Source: Nonomuraea helvata
GTDB taxonomy: Bacteria > Actinomycetota > Actinomycetes > Streptosporangiales > Streptosporangiaceae
Assembly (NCBI RefSeq): GCF_039535785.1
Contig: NZ_BAAAXV010000005.1
Coordinates: forward strand, 124,001 to 188,000
Direction of reading: 5' to 3'
Length of the DNA: 64,000 nt
The position numbers and the translations under genes were made by a program. The notes under the pieces are model-generated. The model saw only the letters and a program-made list of their open reading frames with translations, did not search any database and was not told where the DNA came from. This document shows positions 9,320 to 18,800 of this stretch, piece by piece; positions within the stretch are counted from its first letter, which is position 1, and each line of letters begins with the position of its first letter.

Positions 9320-9397
9320 ATGGCGGGCGACAGGCGCCCGCCCTGCCGCCGCCGGGCCGGGAGAGACGGGCCGGGCTTCGGGAGGGGGAGACCATGA
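9320..9397 (+). CDS. Possible leaderless 25-residue Arg/Pro/Gly-rich ORF
   Basis: The ATG sits where the promoter at 9284-9312 should start transcription. The peptide begins MAGDRRPPCRRRAGRDG and its TGA overlaps the ATG of the next small ORF (ATGA at 9394-9397), the arrangement of translational coupling. A 7-bp hairpin (9323-9341) lies inside it. The composition is what random GC-rich DNA can give, so it may act as a regulatory upstream ORF rather than make a useful product. Confidence 0.35.
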   Translation: MAGDRRPPCRRRAGRDGPGFGRGRP

Positions 9398-9495
9398 GAC
9401 GCGTCAGAGTCACGAAGTCGACGGCCAAGCGGCGCACGCGGCTGATCATGGAGCTGGACCTGCGGACGCCGGCGGGTCGCCCGCTTCCCTACTGA
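9394..9495 (+). CDS. Small basic ORF, 33 residues, unknown
   Basis: A purine-rich ribosome site (GGGAGGGGGAG, ending four bases before the ATG) precedes this ORF. The product begins MRRVRVTKSTAKRRTRLIM and ends ELDLRTPAGRPLPY. It is strongly basic in the first half. The tail resembles part of the next small ORF (DLR..xGR pattern). I do not recognise a family and no modifying enzymes lie nearby. Good initiation signals and a matching promoter make translation plausible. Confidence 0.45.
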   Translation: MRRVRVTKSTAKRRTRLIMELDLRTPAGRPLPY

Positions 9496-9586
9496 ATCGC
9501 TCCTTACACCAAATTTATCGTGGGTTCTGTAGATACATAGGTAACAAAGTCATCACGGGGGGCTCACGATCAAGAGGCTTGTGGCG

Positions 9587-9736
9587 GTGGCGCCACACAT
9601 CGCCAGGCACAAGGTCCGCGACATTCGTTCCGCGGACCACCGCAAGCCACCCGCCGACCCCAAGGTGATCGATCTGCGGGCCTACACCGGCCGCAACATC
9701 ATCCGGTTTCCCGGCGGTCCCACCCCAGCCGCCTGA
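9587..9736 (+). CDS. Small ORF, 49 residues, unknown
   Basis: The ORF starts at GTG 9587 (AAGAGG nine bases upstream) or GTG 9581. It runs to 15 bp before the convergent flavoprotein gene. The product begins MAPHIARHKVRDIRSADHRK and has KVIDLRAYTGRNIIRFPGG near its end, which shares an (I/L)DLR-xxx-GR pattern with the 33-residue ORF upstream. The family is unknown. No clear promoter of its own was found in the AT-richer spacer 9496-9580. Confidence 0.4.
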   Translation: MAPHIARHKVRDIRSADHRKPPADPKVIDLRAYTGRNIIRFPGGPTPAA

Positions 9737-9751
9737 CGCCGGCTTTCCGCG

Positions 9752-10372
9752 TCAGCCGTAGAGGCGCTTGGTGTAGGCATCGCCGTAGTACTCCTCCAGC
9801 TGTTCGAGGGTCTCCTCGACCACCTGCACGTCCTTGACGAGCTTGGCGTGCGCGGGCAGGACACCGGGGTTCCAGGTGTCCGGCTTCCAGAGCGCGGAGC
9901 GCAGGAACGACTTCTGGCAGTGGAAGAAGATCTGCTCGATCTCCACCACGAGCGCGAGGTGCGGGCGGTGACCCTTGACGATCATCTCGTCGAAGAACGG
10001 GGCCTCGCGGATGAGCCTGGCCCGGCCGTTGACGCGCAGGGTCTCGTGGCGGCCGGGGATCAGGAAGATCAATCCCACATGCGGATTTTTGAGGATGTTC
10101 CGGAAACCGTCTGCTCTGCGGTTGCCCGGGCGGTCCGGGATGGCGATGGTCGCGTCGTCGATGACGTGGACGAACCCGGCAGGGTCGCCCTTGGGCGAGA
10201 CGTCGCAGTTTCCGGCATCGTCGGACGTGGCGATCAGACAGAACGGGGAGGCCGCCAGCCACTCGCGGTCGCGTTCGTGCAGCCGTACGCGCTCCTTGGT
10301 CGCCGCCCTCGGCATGACCTCACCGAGCACCTCACGCAACTCCGCCTCGGACCCGATCTCCGTCCAGCTCAT
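9752..10372 (-). CDS. FMN-dependent PPOX-type flavoprotein (MSMEG_1061/DR2398 group)
   Basis: This 206-residue protein has the split-barrel fold signatures of pyridoxamine-phosphate-oxidase-like proteins: WLAASPFCLIATSDDAGNCD, VSPKGDPAGFVHVIDD and the NPHVGLIFLIPG strand. A C-terminal segment with FHCQKSFLRSALWKP is characteristic of the MSMEG_1061 subgroup. Members bind FMN, but their physiological reaction is unknown. The ATG at 10372 has a GAAGGGAGAGC ribosome site; the frame continues upstream without start support. Its 3' end meets the small ORF 9587-9736 head-on. Confidence 0.88.
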   Translation of the reverse strand: MSWTEIGSEAELREVLGEVMPRAATKERVRLHERDREWLAASPFCLIATSDDAGNCDVSPKGDPAGFVHVIDDATIAIPDRPGNRRADGFRNILKNPHVGLIFLIPGRHETLRVNGRARLIREAPFFDEMIVKGHRPHLALVVEIEQIFFHCQKSFLRSALWKPDTWNPGVLPAHAKLVKDVQVVEETLEQLEEYYGDAYTKRLYG

Positions 10373-10475
10373 CTGCTCTCCCTTCGGCGTTTCCCCTATT
10401 TTGTCAGGGTCCGCGCCTGTAAATCCGCGCCATTTCGCAGAGCGAGACTCCCCCACCGCGCGGTGGTGAGCTGGG

Positions 10476-11549
10476 TTACCAGCGGCGGGCGTGGGACATC
10501 GCGGTCAGGTACGTGTCGCGTTCCGCCGCGAACCGGGCCGGGTCCATGTCCTGGCGTTCGGCCCGCACGTGCAGCATGGTCAGCTCGGTCGCCGCGTGCT
10601 GGTAGTCGCTCATGGCCCGGCCGAGCCCCGCTTTCCTGGCCCACTTGCGGGCCGCCTTGCGTGCGGACAGCGTGCTCAGCATGCGGACGTCGGCCTGCGT
10701 GACCAGGCCGGTCTGCTGGTAGCCGGGCAGGTAGAGGCCCATCCTGGCGACGAGCTGGCGGCGCTCGACGACGGTCACGACGATCAGCAGCACGAGCACG
10801 GCCATGATCACGAGGTACGCGGCCCCCAGCCAGGCCAGTGACGACGTGGTGGCGGCGCCGTTCCAGAGGCCGTGCAGGGAGACCGCGCCCAGGTAGCCGA
10901 GCGGGATCGCGGCGAACCTGGCCCGGGTGCGGCGGGTGAGCGCGTACGCGACGCCGAGGCCGATCAAGGAGGTGTAGATGGGGTGGCCGAGCGGGTCGAT
11001 GAGCCCTCGCAGCACGAACAGCTGGACCGCCCCGCCGGCGCCGTCCGCGTCGTACGCCAGCAGGTAGTAGCCGATGTTCTCCACGGCGGCGAAGCCCAGG
11101 CCGGCCATGGACGCGTACACGATGCCGTCGGTCAGCCCGTCGATCTCCTGCCGCCTGCGCAGGAGCAGCAGCAGCGCCGAGCCCTTGAGCGCCTCCTCGA
11201 TCAGCGGGGCGAGCAGCACCTTGCCCACGTCGTCGACGACCGCGGCGCCGAGCCCGGCCCGGGTGAACAGCGCCTGTCCCGCGAGCGTGAGCGCGACGCC
11301 CAGGACGATCGCCACCCCGCCACCCCACGCGAACGCGAACGCCAGGTGCAGCTTGGGCTCGGGCTCCAGCCGGTCGAGCGAGAGCACGGCCGCGAGCAGC
11401 ACCGGGAGCGGGGCCACGGCCAGCAGCGCCGACAGGGCGAACCCGACAGGGCCGCCCGACACCAGCATGGCGGCCAACACGAGCAGGGCGAGGGCACTGG
11501 AGACGACCAGGCCGATCAGGAGTGCCACGCTGGGCCGCTGCGCTGTCAT
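10476..11549 (-). CDS. PrsW-family intramembrane metalloprotease
   Basis: The 357-residue polytopic protein carries the PrsW active-site motifs: LIEEALKGSALL (EExxK), GFAAVENIGYYLL (ExxxY) and the later DPLGHPIYTSLIGLG with a potential metal-ligand histidine. About eight membrane helices are visible, and a soluble C-terminal tail of about 100 residues follows (from near VERRQLVARMGLYLPGYQ). PrsW-type proteases cut transmembrane proteins such as anti-sigma factors, but the substrate here is unknown. The ATG at 11549 follows an AAAGGGATC site. Confidence 0.9.
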   Translation of the reverse strand: MTAQRPSVALLIGLVVSSALALLVLAAMLVSGGPVGFALSALLAVAPLPVLLAAVLSLDRLEPEPKLHLAFAFAWGGGVAIVLGVALTLAGQALFTRAGLGAAVVDDVGKVLLAPLIEEALKGSALLLLLRRRQEIDGLTDGIVYASMAGLGFAAVENIGYYLLAYDADGAGGAVQLFVLRGLIDPLGHPIYTSLIGLGVAYALTRRTRARFAAIPLGYLGAVSLHGLWNGAATTSSLAWLGAAYLVIMAVLVLLIVVTVVERRQLVARMGLYLPGYQQTGLVTQADVRMLSTLSARKAARKWARKAGLGRAMSDYQHAATELTMLHVRAERQDMDPARFAAERDTYLTAMSHARRW

Positions 11550-11607
11550 CGTGATCCCTTTCTATCCACCGCTGCGCCCACTATGCGCGGCCCCCATCTA
11601 CAGCCGC

Positions 11608-12840
11608 TTAACGGTCACTTGATTCCCGGTAGTACGGATCCGCGACGACGGACTCGCCGTCGGCGTACGTGTACACCTCACGGCCCGAGACGAACACCCG
11701 CAGCGCCCGGCTCATGACGTCCAGCGGGTCCCCCGACCAGATCACCACGTCGGCGTCGAGGCCGGGCTTGAGTGCGCCCACCCGGTCGTCGAGGCCCATG
11801 ATCCGGGCCGGGTTCAGCGTGATCGAGCGCAGCGCCTCGGCGGGGTCCAGGCCCTCCTTGACCGCCAGCGTGGCCTGGTGGACGAGGAAGTGGATCGGCA
11901 CGACGGGATGGTCGGTGGTGATGGCCAGCTCCACCCCGGCCCGTGCGAGGATGCCCGGGTTGCGCAGCGAGCGCTGACGCAGCTCGACCTTGGAGCGGCT
12001 GGTGAAGAGCGGGCCGATGATGACGGGGATGTTCCTGGCGGCCAGGGTGTCGGCCAGCAGGTGGCCCTCGGTGCCGTGGTTGATGATCAGCCGGTAGCCG
12101 AACTCGCCGGCCAGCCGGAGCGCGGTGGCGATGTCGTCGGCCCGGTGCGTGTGCTGGCACCACGGGAGCTCGCCGTCCAGCACGCGGGCGAGGATCTCCA
12201 GCGTGCCGTCGCGGTCGAACGGCTTGCCGTCCGCCTCGGCCGCCGCCCGCCTGGCCTGGTAGTCCTGCGCCTTCATGAACGCGTCCCGGATCACCGCGGC
12301 CACGCCCTGCCGGGTGGAGGGCAGCTTCTTCTGGTCGCCGTACACGCGCTTGGGGTTCTCACCGAGCGCGCTCTTGACGCTCACCGGCTCCTTGACCAGC
12401 ATCTCGTCCACGGTCCTGCCCCAGCATTTGATCGCGACCGTCTGCCCGCCGATCGGGTTGCCGGAGCCAGGCTTGATCACCGCGGTCGTCACGCCGCCCG
12501 ACAGCGCGTCGGCGAAGGCCAGGTCGGCGGGGTTGATGGCGTCGAGCGCGCGCAGGCGGGCGCCGTTGGGGTCGGTCATCTCATTGGTGTCCTGACCGGC
12601 CCAGCCCTCCGCCTCCTCATGCACGCCAAGATGGCCGTGGGCCTCGACGAAACCGGGCAGTACCCAGCCGCCCGCGGCGTCCACGACGGGAGTTCCCTCG
12701 GGCACGGCCACGTCCCGGCCGACCGCGGTGATCTTCCCGTTCTGTACGAGCACGGTGCCGCCGTCGATGGGGTCGCCGTCGATCGGCACGACATATCCAC
12801 TGGTAATGGCAAAATTCACGTCTTGAAACTTATCGGGCAC
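11608..12840 (-). CDS. Amidohydrolase, imidazolonepropionase-like
   Basis: This protein of about 410 residues has the amidohydrolase layout: a small beta domain with VLVQNGKITAVG and VVDAAGGWVLPGFVEAHGHLG (metal motif HGH), then GGVTTAVIKPGSGNPIGGQ, later His residues in CQHTHRADD and NHGTEGH, and the catalytic-type TTDHPVV near the C-terminus. The final strand VIWSGDPLDV is also typical. Its substrate is unknown. The GTG at 12840 is used here; GTG 12819 (VNFAITSGYVV) is the alternative and neither has a strong ribosome site. It is divergent from the F420-type flavoprotein gene. Confidence 0.88.
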   Translation of the reverse strand: MPDKFQDVNFAITSGYVVPIDGDPIDGGTVLVQNGKITAVGRDVAVPEGTPVVDAAGGWVLPGFVEAHGHLGVHEEAEGWAGQDTNEMTDPNGARLRALDAINPADLAFADALSGGVTTAVIKPGSGNPIGGQTVAIKCWGRTVDEMLVKEPVSVKSALGENPKRVYGDQKKLPSTRQGVAAVIRDAFMKAQDYQARRAAAEADGKPFDRDGTLEILARVLDGELPWCQHTHRADDIATALRLAGEFGYRLIINHGTEGHLLADTLAARNIPVIIGPLFTSRSKVELRQRSLRNPGILARAGVELAITTDHPVVPIHFLVHQATLAVKEGLDPAEALRSITLNPARIMGLDDRVGALKPGLDADVVIWSGDPLDVMSRALRVFVSGREVYTYADGESVVADPYYRESSDR

Positions 12841-12952
12841 GGCGTAGCGCCTGCCCGACGGGCTCGCGCGGCGTGCCTGGCACAAGTCCCACCGATGGTG
12901 GGGATAGGCTGACATATCCGCATTTGCATGGGTCGTGCAGGGAGTACGGCGA

Positions 12953-13420
12953 ATGTCGCAGGAGTACGGGCCAGAGACGAGCCCGGCCCCCCGGTCGCTC
13001 AGCGACGAGGAGCTCTCGAGCCTGCTGTCCGGCCAGCGGTTCGGCTCGCTGGCCACGAACAAGGGCAGCGGCGACCCGCACCTGTCCACCGTCATCTACA
13101 CCTGGGACCCGCACCAGCGCGTGGCGCGCATCTCGACCATCGCCGACCGGCTCAAGGTCCGCCAGCTCCACAAGGACCCGCGCTGCGCGCTCTACGTGGC
13201 CAGCGACGACTTCTGGTCGTACGCCGTGGCCGAGGGCGAGGCGGAGCTGTCGCCGGTCAGCACGGAGCCGGGCGACGAGGTGGGCATGGAGCTGCTCGCC
13301 ATGCACGAGAGCGTCGAGGACCCGTACACGTTCCTGCGCCAAATGGTCGAGGACCGGCGGCTGGTGATCAGGATCCGGGCCTCGCGCCTGTACGGGACCG
13401 CTCTGCCCGCGTCCTCCTGA
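12953..13420 (+). CDS. PPOX-class, probably F420-dependent, split-barrel protein
   Basis: The 155-residue protein has the compact split-barrel seen in actinobacterial F420-binding PPOX enzymes: LLSGQRFGSLATNKGSGDPH, STVIYTWDPH, RISTIADRLKVRQLHKDPR and FWSYAVAEGEAELSP. These proteins reduce small substrates or biliverdin with F420H2 in the cytoplasm. Cofactor assignment is by family pattern only. The ATG at 12953 has GGGAG about nine bases upstream, and a TAGGCT -10 lies at 12905-12910. The gene's last 53 bp overlap the 3' end of the convergent MFS gene. Confidence 0.85.
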   Translation: MSQEYGPETSPAPRSLSDEELSSLLSGQRFGSLATNKGSGDPHLSTVIYTWDPHQRVARISTIADRLKVRQLHKDPRCALYVASDDFWSYAVAEGEAELSPVSTEPGDEVGMELLAMHESVEDPYTFLRQMVEDRRLVIRIRASRLYGTALPASS

Positions 13421-14777
13421 TGGCGCGGTGCCTGTTGTAGGCCACCGACGCGATCACCACCAGCACCAGCACCAGGTCGATGCCGGCCGACCAGCGCATG
13501 GCAAGGACGTGGTGGCCGCCCTCGGCGGCCGCGAAGAACACCGCGCCGATCACGGCCACGCCGCCCGCGCCCGCGAACTGCTGCGCCGTGCTGAGGATGC
13601 CCGACCCGATGCCGGCCTGGTGCGGCGCGACCTCGACCAGCGCCGCCCCGATGAGCTGCGGCAGGACCAGCCCGTTGCCCGAGCCGACGAGCATGAGCGC
13701 CGCCATGACGTACGGCAGGCCGAGACCGGCCGTGACCACCAGCAGCGTGAGGCCGAGCCCGGTGACCGTGCCGCCGATCATGACGACGATCAGGCCGTAC
13801 CTTCTGACCAGCCGCGTCCCCAGGATCGAGGTCACTGAGAACAGCACCCCCATCGGCGCGAACGCCAGCCCTGCCTGGAAGGCCGTCAGCCCGAGCCCGC
13901 CCTGGAGCAGCAGCGTCAGCGTGAACATGAACGACGCGAAGTACGCCATGAACGCGACGATCGACCCCACACCCGCCAGGTAGGAGTGGACCTTGAGCAG
14001 CGCCAGGTCGAGCACCGGCTGCCCACCGCGCGCTCCGAGCACCCGCTGCCAGTGCCAGGTGAACGCGAACACCGGAACGGCCGCCGCCATGCTGACCCAG
14101 GTCCAGGCGGGCCAGCCCAGGCTGTTGCCGAGGCCGAGCGGCACCAGCACCAGGGCCAGCCCGGCGGCCAGGCCCGCCGCGCCGGGCAGGTCGAGCCTGG
14201 CGCGGTGGGCGGTCTCGACCTCGGGCAGCAGCCGGACGGCCAGCGGCGCCACGACCAGGCCGACGGGCAGGTTGACCAGGAAGATGATCCGCCAGCCGAG
14301 CCCCAGCACGTCAGTGGTCAGCAGCAGGCCGCCCAGCACCTGCCCGGCGATCGAGCCCAGGCCGCCCGCGACGCCGTACCAGCCGAGGGCTCGCCCCCGC
14401 TGCTCCGGCGGGAAGACCGCGGAGATCGTGGCCAGCACCTGCGGCACCATCGCCGCGCCCGTCAATCCCTGGAGCAGGCGCGCGGCCACCAACTGGGGCG
14501 GGTTCGCGGCGATCCCGCACAGGACCGACGCGAGCGTGAACGCGGCCACGCCCCAGATGAACAGCCGCCGGTAGCCGTAGCGGTCGCCGAGCCGCCCTCC
14601 GGTGATCATGCCTGCCGCGTAGGTGAAGGCGTAGCCGCCCACGATCAGCTCGAGGGCGGCCGGGCCCGCGTTCAGGTCGTGTTCGATGGAGGGGGCGGCC
14701 ACGTTGACGACGAAGAAGTCGAACTGGGCCATGAACCAGGCCGACAGCAATACGGCCAACGTAGCGCCATATTTCAC
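13368..14777 (-). CDS. MFS drug exporter, 14-helix DHA2 family
   Basis: This 469-residue protein shows DHA2/EmrB-type motifs: MAQFDFFVVNVAAPSIEHDL in helix 1, GGRLGDRYGYRRLF (motif A), ARLLQGLTGAAMVPQ (motif B) and GWRIIFLVNLPVG between helices 5 and 6. Such proteins expel hydrophobic drugs by proton antiport at the cytoplasmic membrane. Length and about 14 helices fit the family. The GTG start at 14777 is seven bases after the -10 TAGCCT, so the gene is probably leaderless. Its last 53 bp overlap the flavoprotein gene on the other strand. No dedicated regulator lies next to it. Confidence 0.9.
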   Translation of the reverse strand: MKYGATLAVLLSAWFMAQFDFFVVNVAAPSIEHDLNAGPAALELIVGGYAFTYAAGMITGGRLGDRYGYRRLFIWGVAAFTLASVLCGIAANPPQLVAARLLQGLTGAAMVPQVLATISAVFPPEQRGRALGWYGVAGGLGSIAGQVLGGLLLTTDVLGLGWRIIFLVNLPVGLVVAPLAVRLLPEVETAHRARLDLPGAAGLAAGLALVLVPLGLGNSLGWPAWTWVSMAAAVPVFAFTWHWQRVLGARGGQPVLDLALLKVHSYLAGVGSIVAFMAYFASFMFTLTLLLQGGLGLTAFQAGLAFAPMGVLFSVTSILGTRLVRRYGLIVVMIGGTVTGLGLTLLVVTAGLGLPYVMAALMLVGSGNGLVLPQLIGAALVEVAPHQAGIGSGILSTAQQFAGAGGVAVIGAVFFAAAEGGHHVLAMRWSAGIDLVLVLVVIASVAYNRHRAIRRTRAERSRTGARPGS

Positions 14778-14784
14778 ACTATTC

Positions 14785-14790
14785 AGGCTA
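14785..14790 (-). promoter_or_regulatory. -10 element (TAGCCT) of the leaderless MFS gene
   Basis: On the minus strand TAGCCT is followed by seven bases and then the GTG start at 14777, the usual geometry of a leaderless actinobacterial message. Confidence 0.5.
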
Positions 14791-14828
14791 GTGCTTCATG
14801 AACACCTCAGCCCCACGGGGGTTATTCG

Positions 14829-15647
14829 TCAGGCGCTCAGGAGGTCGTGCAGGACGTCGGGTCTGTTGGTGATGATCCCGTCCACCTTGTAGGCCAGCAT
14901 CCGGCGCATGACGTCCGGGTCGTCCACCGTCCAGGCGAGCACCTTCATGCCGAGTGCGTGCACGCGCCGTACGTACGAGGAGGTCAGCGTGGTGTACGGC
15001 GGGTTGATCTGGTCGGCGAACTTGGCCAGTCCCGGCAGCTGCGCCGTGGACGGCGTGCCGAGCAGCCCGATCGGCACGCCGGGCAGCAGCCGGTGGAAGG
15101 TCCGCATCGACGCCCAGCTGAAGGACTGCACCACCAGCCGCCCGGGGGCGAGCCAGCTCGAATGGCGGCGCAGCTCGGAGGCGACGCGGGCCTCGATGCC
15201 CGGGTAGAGCCCCGGCTCCTTGATCTCCAGCAGCAGCCCCATGCCCGAGCCGTTCATCTCGCTCAGCGTCTCGCCGAGCGTGGGCACCCTCTCGTCCTCG
15301 TACTCCCCGGAGAGCCACGAGCCTGCGTCGAGCTCGCGGATCTGGGCGAGCGTGAGGTCTCCGACCTTCCACGGGGACAGGTCGGGGAAGACCCGCTCGG
15401 CGTCGGTGGTGCGGGTCAGGGTCGTGTCGTGCATCAGGACCAGCTGGTGGTCCTTGGTCTCCTGCACGTCGAGCTCGAACATGTCGGCCCGCTGCTTGCC
15501 CGCCAGCTCGAAGGCGGCGATGGTGTTCTCGGGAGCGTACGCGGACGCGCCCCGGTGGGCGACGCCGGTGACGGCGGTGGCCGCGTGGGCGGGGGTGGTC
15601 AGGACGGTGGTCGAGATCGCGAGGATGACGGCGAGTCGCCTGATCAT
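14829..15647 (-). CDS. Secreted glycerophosphodiester phosphodiesterase
   Basis: The 272-residue protein has an N-terminal signal peptide (cleavage likely after AHA, about residue 22). The GDPD barrel follows: VAHRGASAYAPENTIAAF (catalytic HR and E), FELDVQETKDHQLVLMHD (metal E-x-D and second catalytic His) and a late AWTVDDPDVMRRML strand. The enzyme splits glycerophosphodiesters into glycerol 3-phosphate and an alcohol, scavenging phosphate or glycerol from lipid head groups outside the cell. The ATG at 15647 has a GAGGAGACC site. It lies 37 bp downstream of the MFS start, and the two are transcribed in the same direction. Confidence 0.93.
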   Translation of the reverse strand: MIRRLAVILAISTTVLTTPAHAATAVTGVAHRGASAYAPENTIAAFELAGKQRADMFELDVQETKDHQLVLMHDTTLTRTTDAERVFPDLSPWKVGDLTLAQIRELDAGSWLSGEYEDERVPTLGETLSEMNGSGMGLLLEIKEPGLYPGIEARVASELRRHSSWLAPGRLVVQSFSWASMRTFHRLLPGVPIGLLGTPSTAQLPGLAKFADQINPPYTTLTSSYVRRVHALGMKVLAWTVDDPDVMRRMLAYKVDGIITNRPDVLHDLLSA

Positions 15648-15821
15648 GGGTCTCCTCGGGGTGTGGGAGGACTACGACTCGACGATGACGAGATCTCGTG
15701 ACTGCGAGTTGAGGGCAGAGTAACGGAGCGGTGCCCGGGCGATGAGCATTCGACACGCGGGACCCTGCACCTGGCGCTCACCCTTGTTGGAGCCGACGCG
15801 CCAGGGCACGGGGACATGACA

Positions 15822-15856
15822 GAACGGGGAGCCGAGTTCGCCTCGACTCCCCGTTC
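15822..15856 (-). terminator. Hairpin terminator of nrdR-nrdJ
   Basis: GAACGGGGAG pairs perfectly with CTCCCCGTTC, and an inner CGAG/CTCG stem extends it beyond a single mismatch. It lies 36 bp past the nrdJ stop. No long T tract follows, which is common in actinobacteria. Confidence 0.7.
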
Positions 15857-15891
15857 CGGACGCACCTGTTGGCCGGCTACGCGCCTATCTG

Positions 15892-18800
15892 CTAGCTGCA
15901 GCCGCTGGTCGAGCCGCAGCCCTCGCAGACGTAGCAGCTCCCGGCCGGGCGCATCTTGGTGCCGCAGGTCATGCAGAGCGGCGCGTCAGCCGTGAAGCGC
16001 TGGTGGCTCTCCAGGGTCAGCTCCTTGACCGCCGGCTGCTGCTCCGCCTCCGCCTTCGGCTTCTCCTCGATGGGCGCCGACTGGGCCAACGCCTCGCGGT
16101 CGACCGCCTCCTGCAGCGCCGCCGGGTCCTCGCCGCGCTGCTGCGCGGCGCGCTCGGTCGCCGAGAAGATGCCCAGGGCCGCCCTCTCCTCGTAGGGGAG
16201 GTGGTCGAGGGCCAGGCGGCGGAAGATGTAGTCCATCACCGACGTCGCCATCCGGATGTCCGGGTCGTCCGTCATCCCGGCGGGCTCGAACCGCATGTTG
16301 ACGAACTTGCTCATGTACGTCTCCAGCGGCACGCCGTACTGGAGGCCGATGGAGATCGCGACGGAGAAGGCGTCCATGACGCCCGCCAGGGTCGAGCCCT
16401 GCTTGGACATCTTGAGGAAGACCTCGCCGAGCCCGTCGTCAGGGTAGGACGAAGCGGTCATGTAGCCCTTGGCGCCGCCCACCGTGAAGCGGGTGGTGGT
16501 GCTCGGCCGCTGGTTGGGCATGCGCCGCCGGGTCGGCCGGTTGACCTCGATGACCTTGACCTCGGGCTCCTTGGCCTCTTCCTTCTTGGGCTCTTCCTTC
16601 TTGGAGCCGTTGCCCGCCGACAGCGGCTGGCCGACCTTGCAGTTGTCGCGGTAGACGGCCAGGGCCTTGAGCCCCAGCCGCCAGCCCTCCAGGTAGACCT
16701 GCTCGATGTCGTCGATCGTGGCCGACTCGGGCAGGTTGACCGTCTTGGAGATGGCCCCCGAAAGGAACGGCTGGGTGGCCGCCATCATGCGCACGTGGCC
16801 CATCGGCGCGATCGCCCGCTCGCCCATCGCGCAGTCGAACACCTCGTAGTGCTCCTTGCGCAGGCCGGGCGCGTCGACGACGTGGCTGTGCTCGCCGATG
16901 TACTCGACGATGGCCTCGATCTGCTCCTGCTGGTAGCCGAGCTGCTTGAGCGCCCGCGGGATCGTCTGGTTGACGATCTGCATGGAGCCGCCGCCGACGA
17001 GCTTCTTGAACTTCACCAGCGCCAGGTCCGGCTCGATGCCGGTGGTGTCGCAGTCCATCATCAGCCCGATGGTCCCCGTGGGGGCCAGCAGGCTGGCCTG
17101 GGCGTTGCGGTAGCCGTTCTTCTCGCCGAGCTTGAGGCACTCCGACCACTGGCGCGACGCCTCGCTGTGTATCTTCGCGTCCATGGAGCCGATCGTGCGC
17201 AGGTTGTCGTTGGCCGCCGCGTGCTTGCGCATGACGCGCTTGTGCGGCTCGGCGTTCCTGGCGTAACCGTCGTACGGACCGACCACCCCGGCCAGCTCGG
17301 CGCTGCGGCGGTAGGACACGCCGGTCATCAGCGACGTGATCGCCGCCGCCACGGCGCGGCCGCCGTCGGAGTCGTACGCGTGGCCCGTCGCCATGAGCAG
17401 CGCGCCGAGGTTGGCGTAGCCGATGCCGAGCTGCCGGTACGCCCTCGAGGTCTCGCCGATCTTCTCGGTCGGGAAGTCCGCGAACGTGATCGAGATGTCC
17501 ATCGCGGTGATGATCAGCTCGGTCAGCTTGACGAAGTTGGCGACGTCGAAGGAGTTGTCGTCCTTCAGGAACTTCAGCAGGTTGATGCTGGCCAGGTTGC
17601 AGGAGGAGTTGTCCAGGTGGACGTACTCGGAGCACGGGTTGCTGGCCGTGATCCGCCCCGTCTCCGGGGTGGTGTGCCAGTCGTTGATCGTGTCGTCGTA
17701 CTGCAGACCCGGGTCGGCGCACTCCCAGGCGGCCTTGGCCATCTTGCGGAAGAGCTCCTTGGCGTCCACCGTCTCGATGACCTCGCCGGTCAGGCGGGCG
17801 CGCAGGCCGAACTCGCCGCCCTTCTCCACCGAGCGCATGAACTCGTCGGAGACGCGCACGGAGTTGTTGGCGTTCTGGTACTGGACGGAGACGATGTCCT
17901 TGCCGCCCAGGTCCATGTCGAAACCGGCGTCACGCAGCGCGCGGACCTTGTCCTCCTCGCGCGCCTTGGTCTCGATGAACTCCTCGATGTCGGGGTGGTC
18001 GACGTCGAGCACGACCATCTTGGCCGCCCGGCGGGTGGCCCCGCCCGACTTGATCGTCCCCGCCGACGCGTCCGCGCCGCGCATGAAGCTCACCGGGCCG
18101 CTGGCCGTGCCGCCGCTCGACAGCAGCTCCTTGGACGAGCGGATGCGGGACAGGTTGACCCCCGAACCCGAACCGCCCTTGAAGATCACACCCTCTTCCT
18201 TGTACCACTCGAGGATGGACTCCATCTGGTCGTCCACCGAGAGAATGAAACAGTTGTGTACCCGGAGGTTTCCAGAGAGGTATTCGCCGCTCTCGGTCTG
18301 GATGTCGTAGACCTCCATCGCGCCGAGCGGCTCGATGCGGTCGATCTCCAGCCGCTTGGTGGCTCGCGTCGGCCGGCCGGGCTTGTCGAAGCCGCGCTCG
18401 AGCTTGTCCGCCTTGACCGGGTCGATGAAACCGATCTCGTCGGCGAACGTACGCCGGTCGCCTGCAGACTGGATCCGTAGCGTCCAACAGCCCTTGCGGT
18501 CTTCGCGTGGGTCCTTCTTGAATCCCACGCGGGCGTAGATGCCGAACCGCAGAAGCAGGCGCTGCATGCCGCGGATCAGTTTCTCGGAGATCATGCCGAC
18601 CTCGAGGACGGTCGACTTCTCCCGTTCGCCCACGAAGCCCTCAGCCTGGAAGACGCTGCGGAGATAGGCGGCCACCACAGGGAGGGGCGCGGTGAACAGC
18701 CTGGCGGGGACGTCCATCTCGGTGCCCCGCGCGCGCAGGTCCCACTTGTCCACAAAGGTTTCGAGAACGGTGCCGTACAGGCGGGTGCGCCGACAATCCA

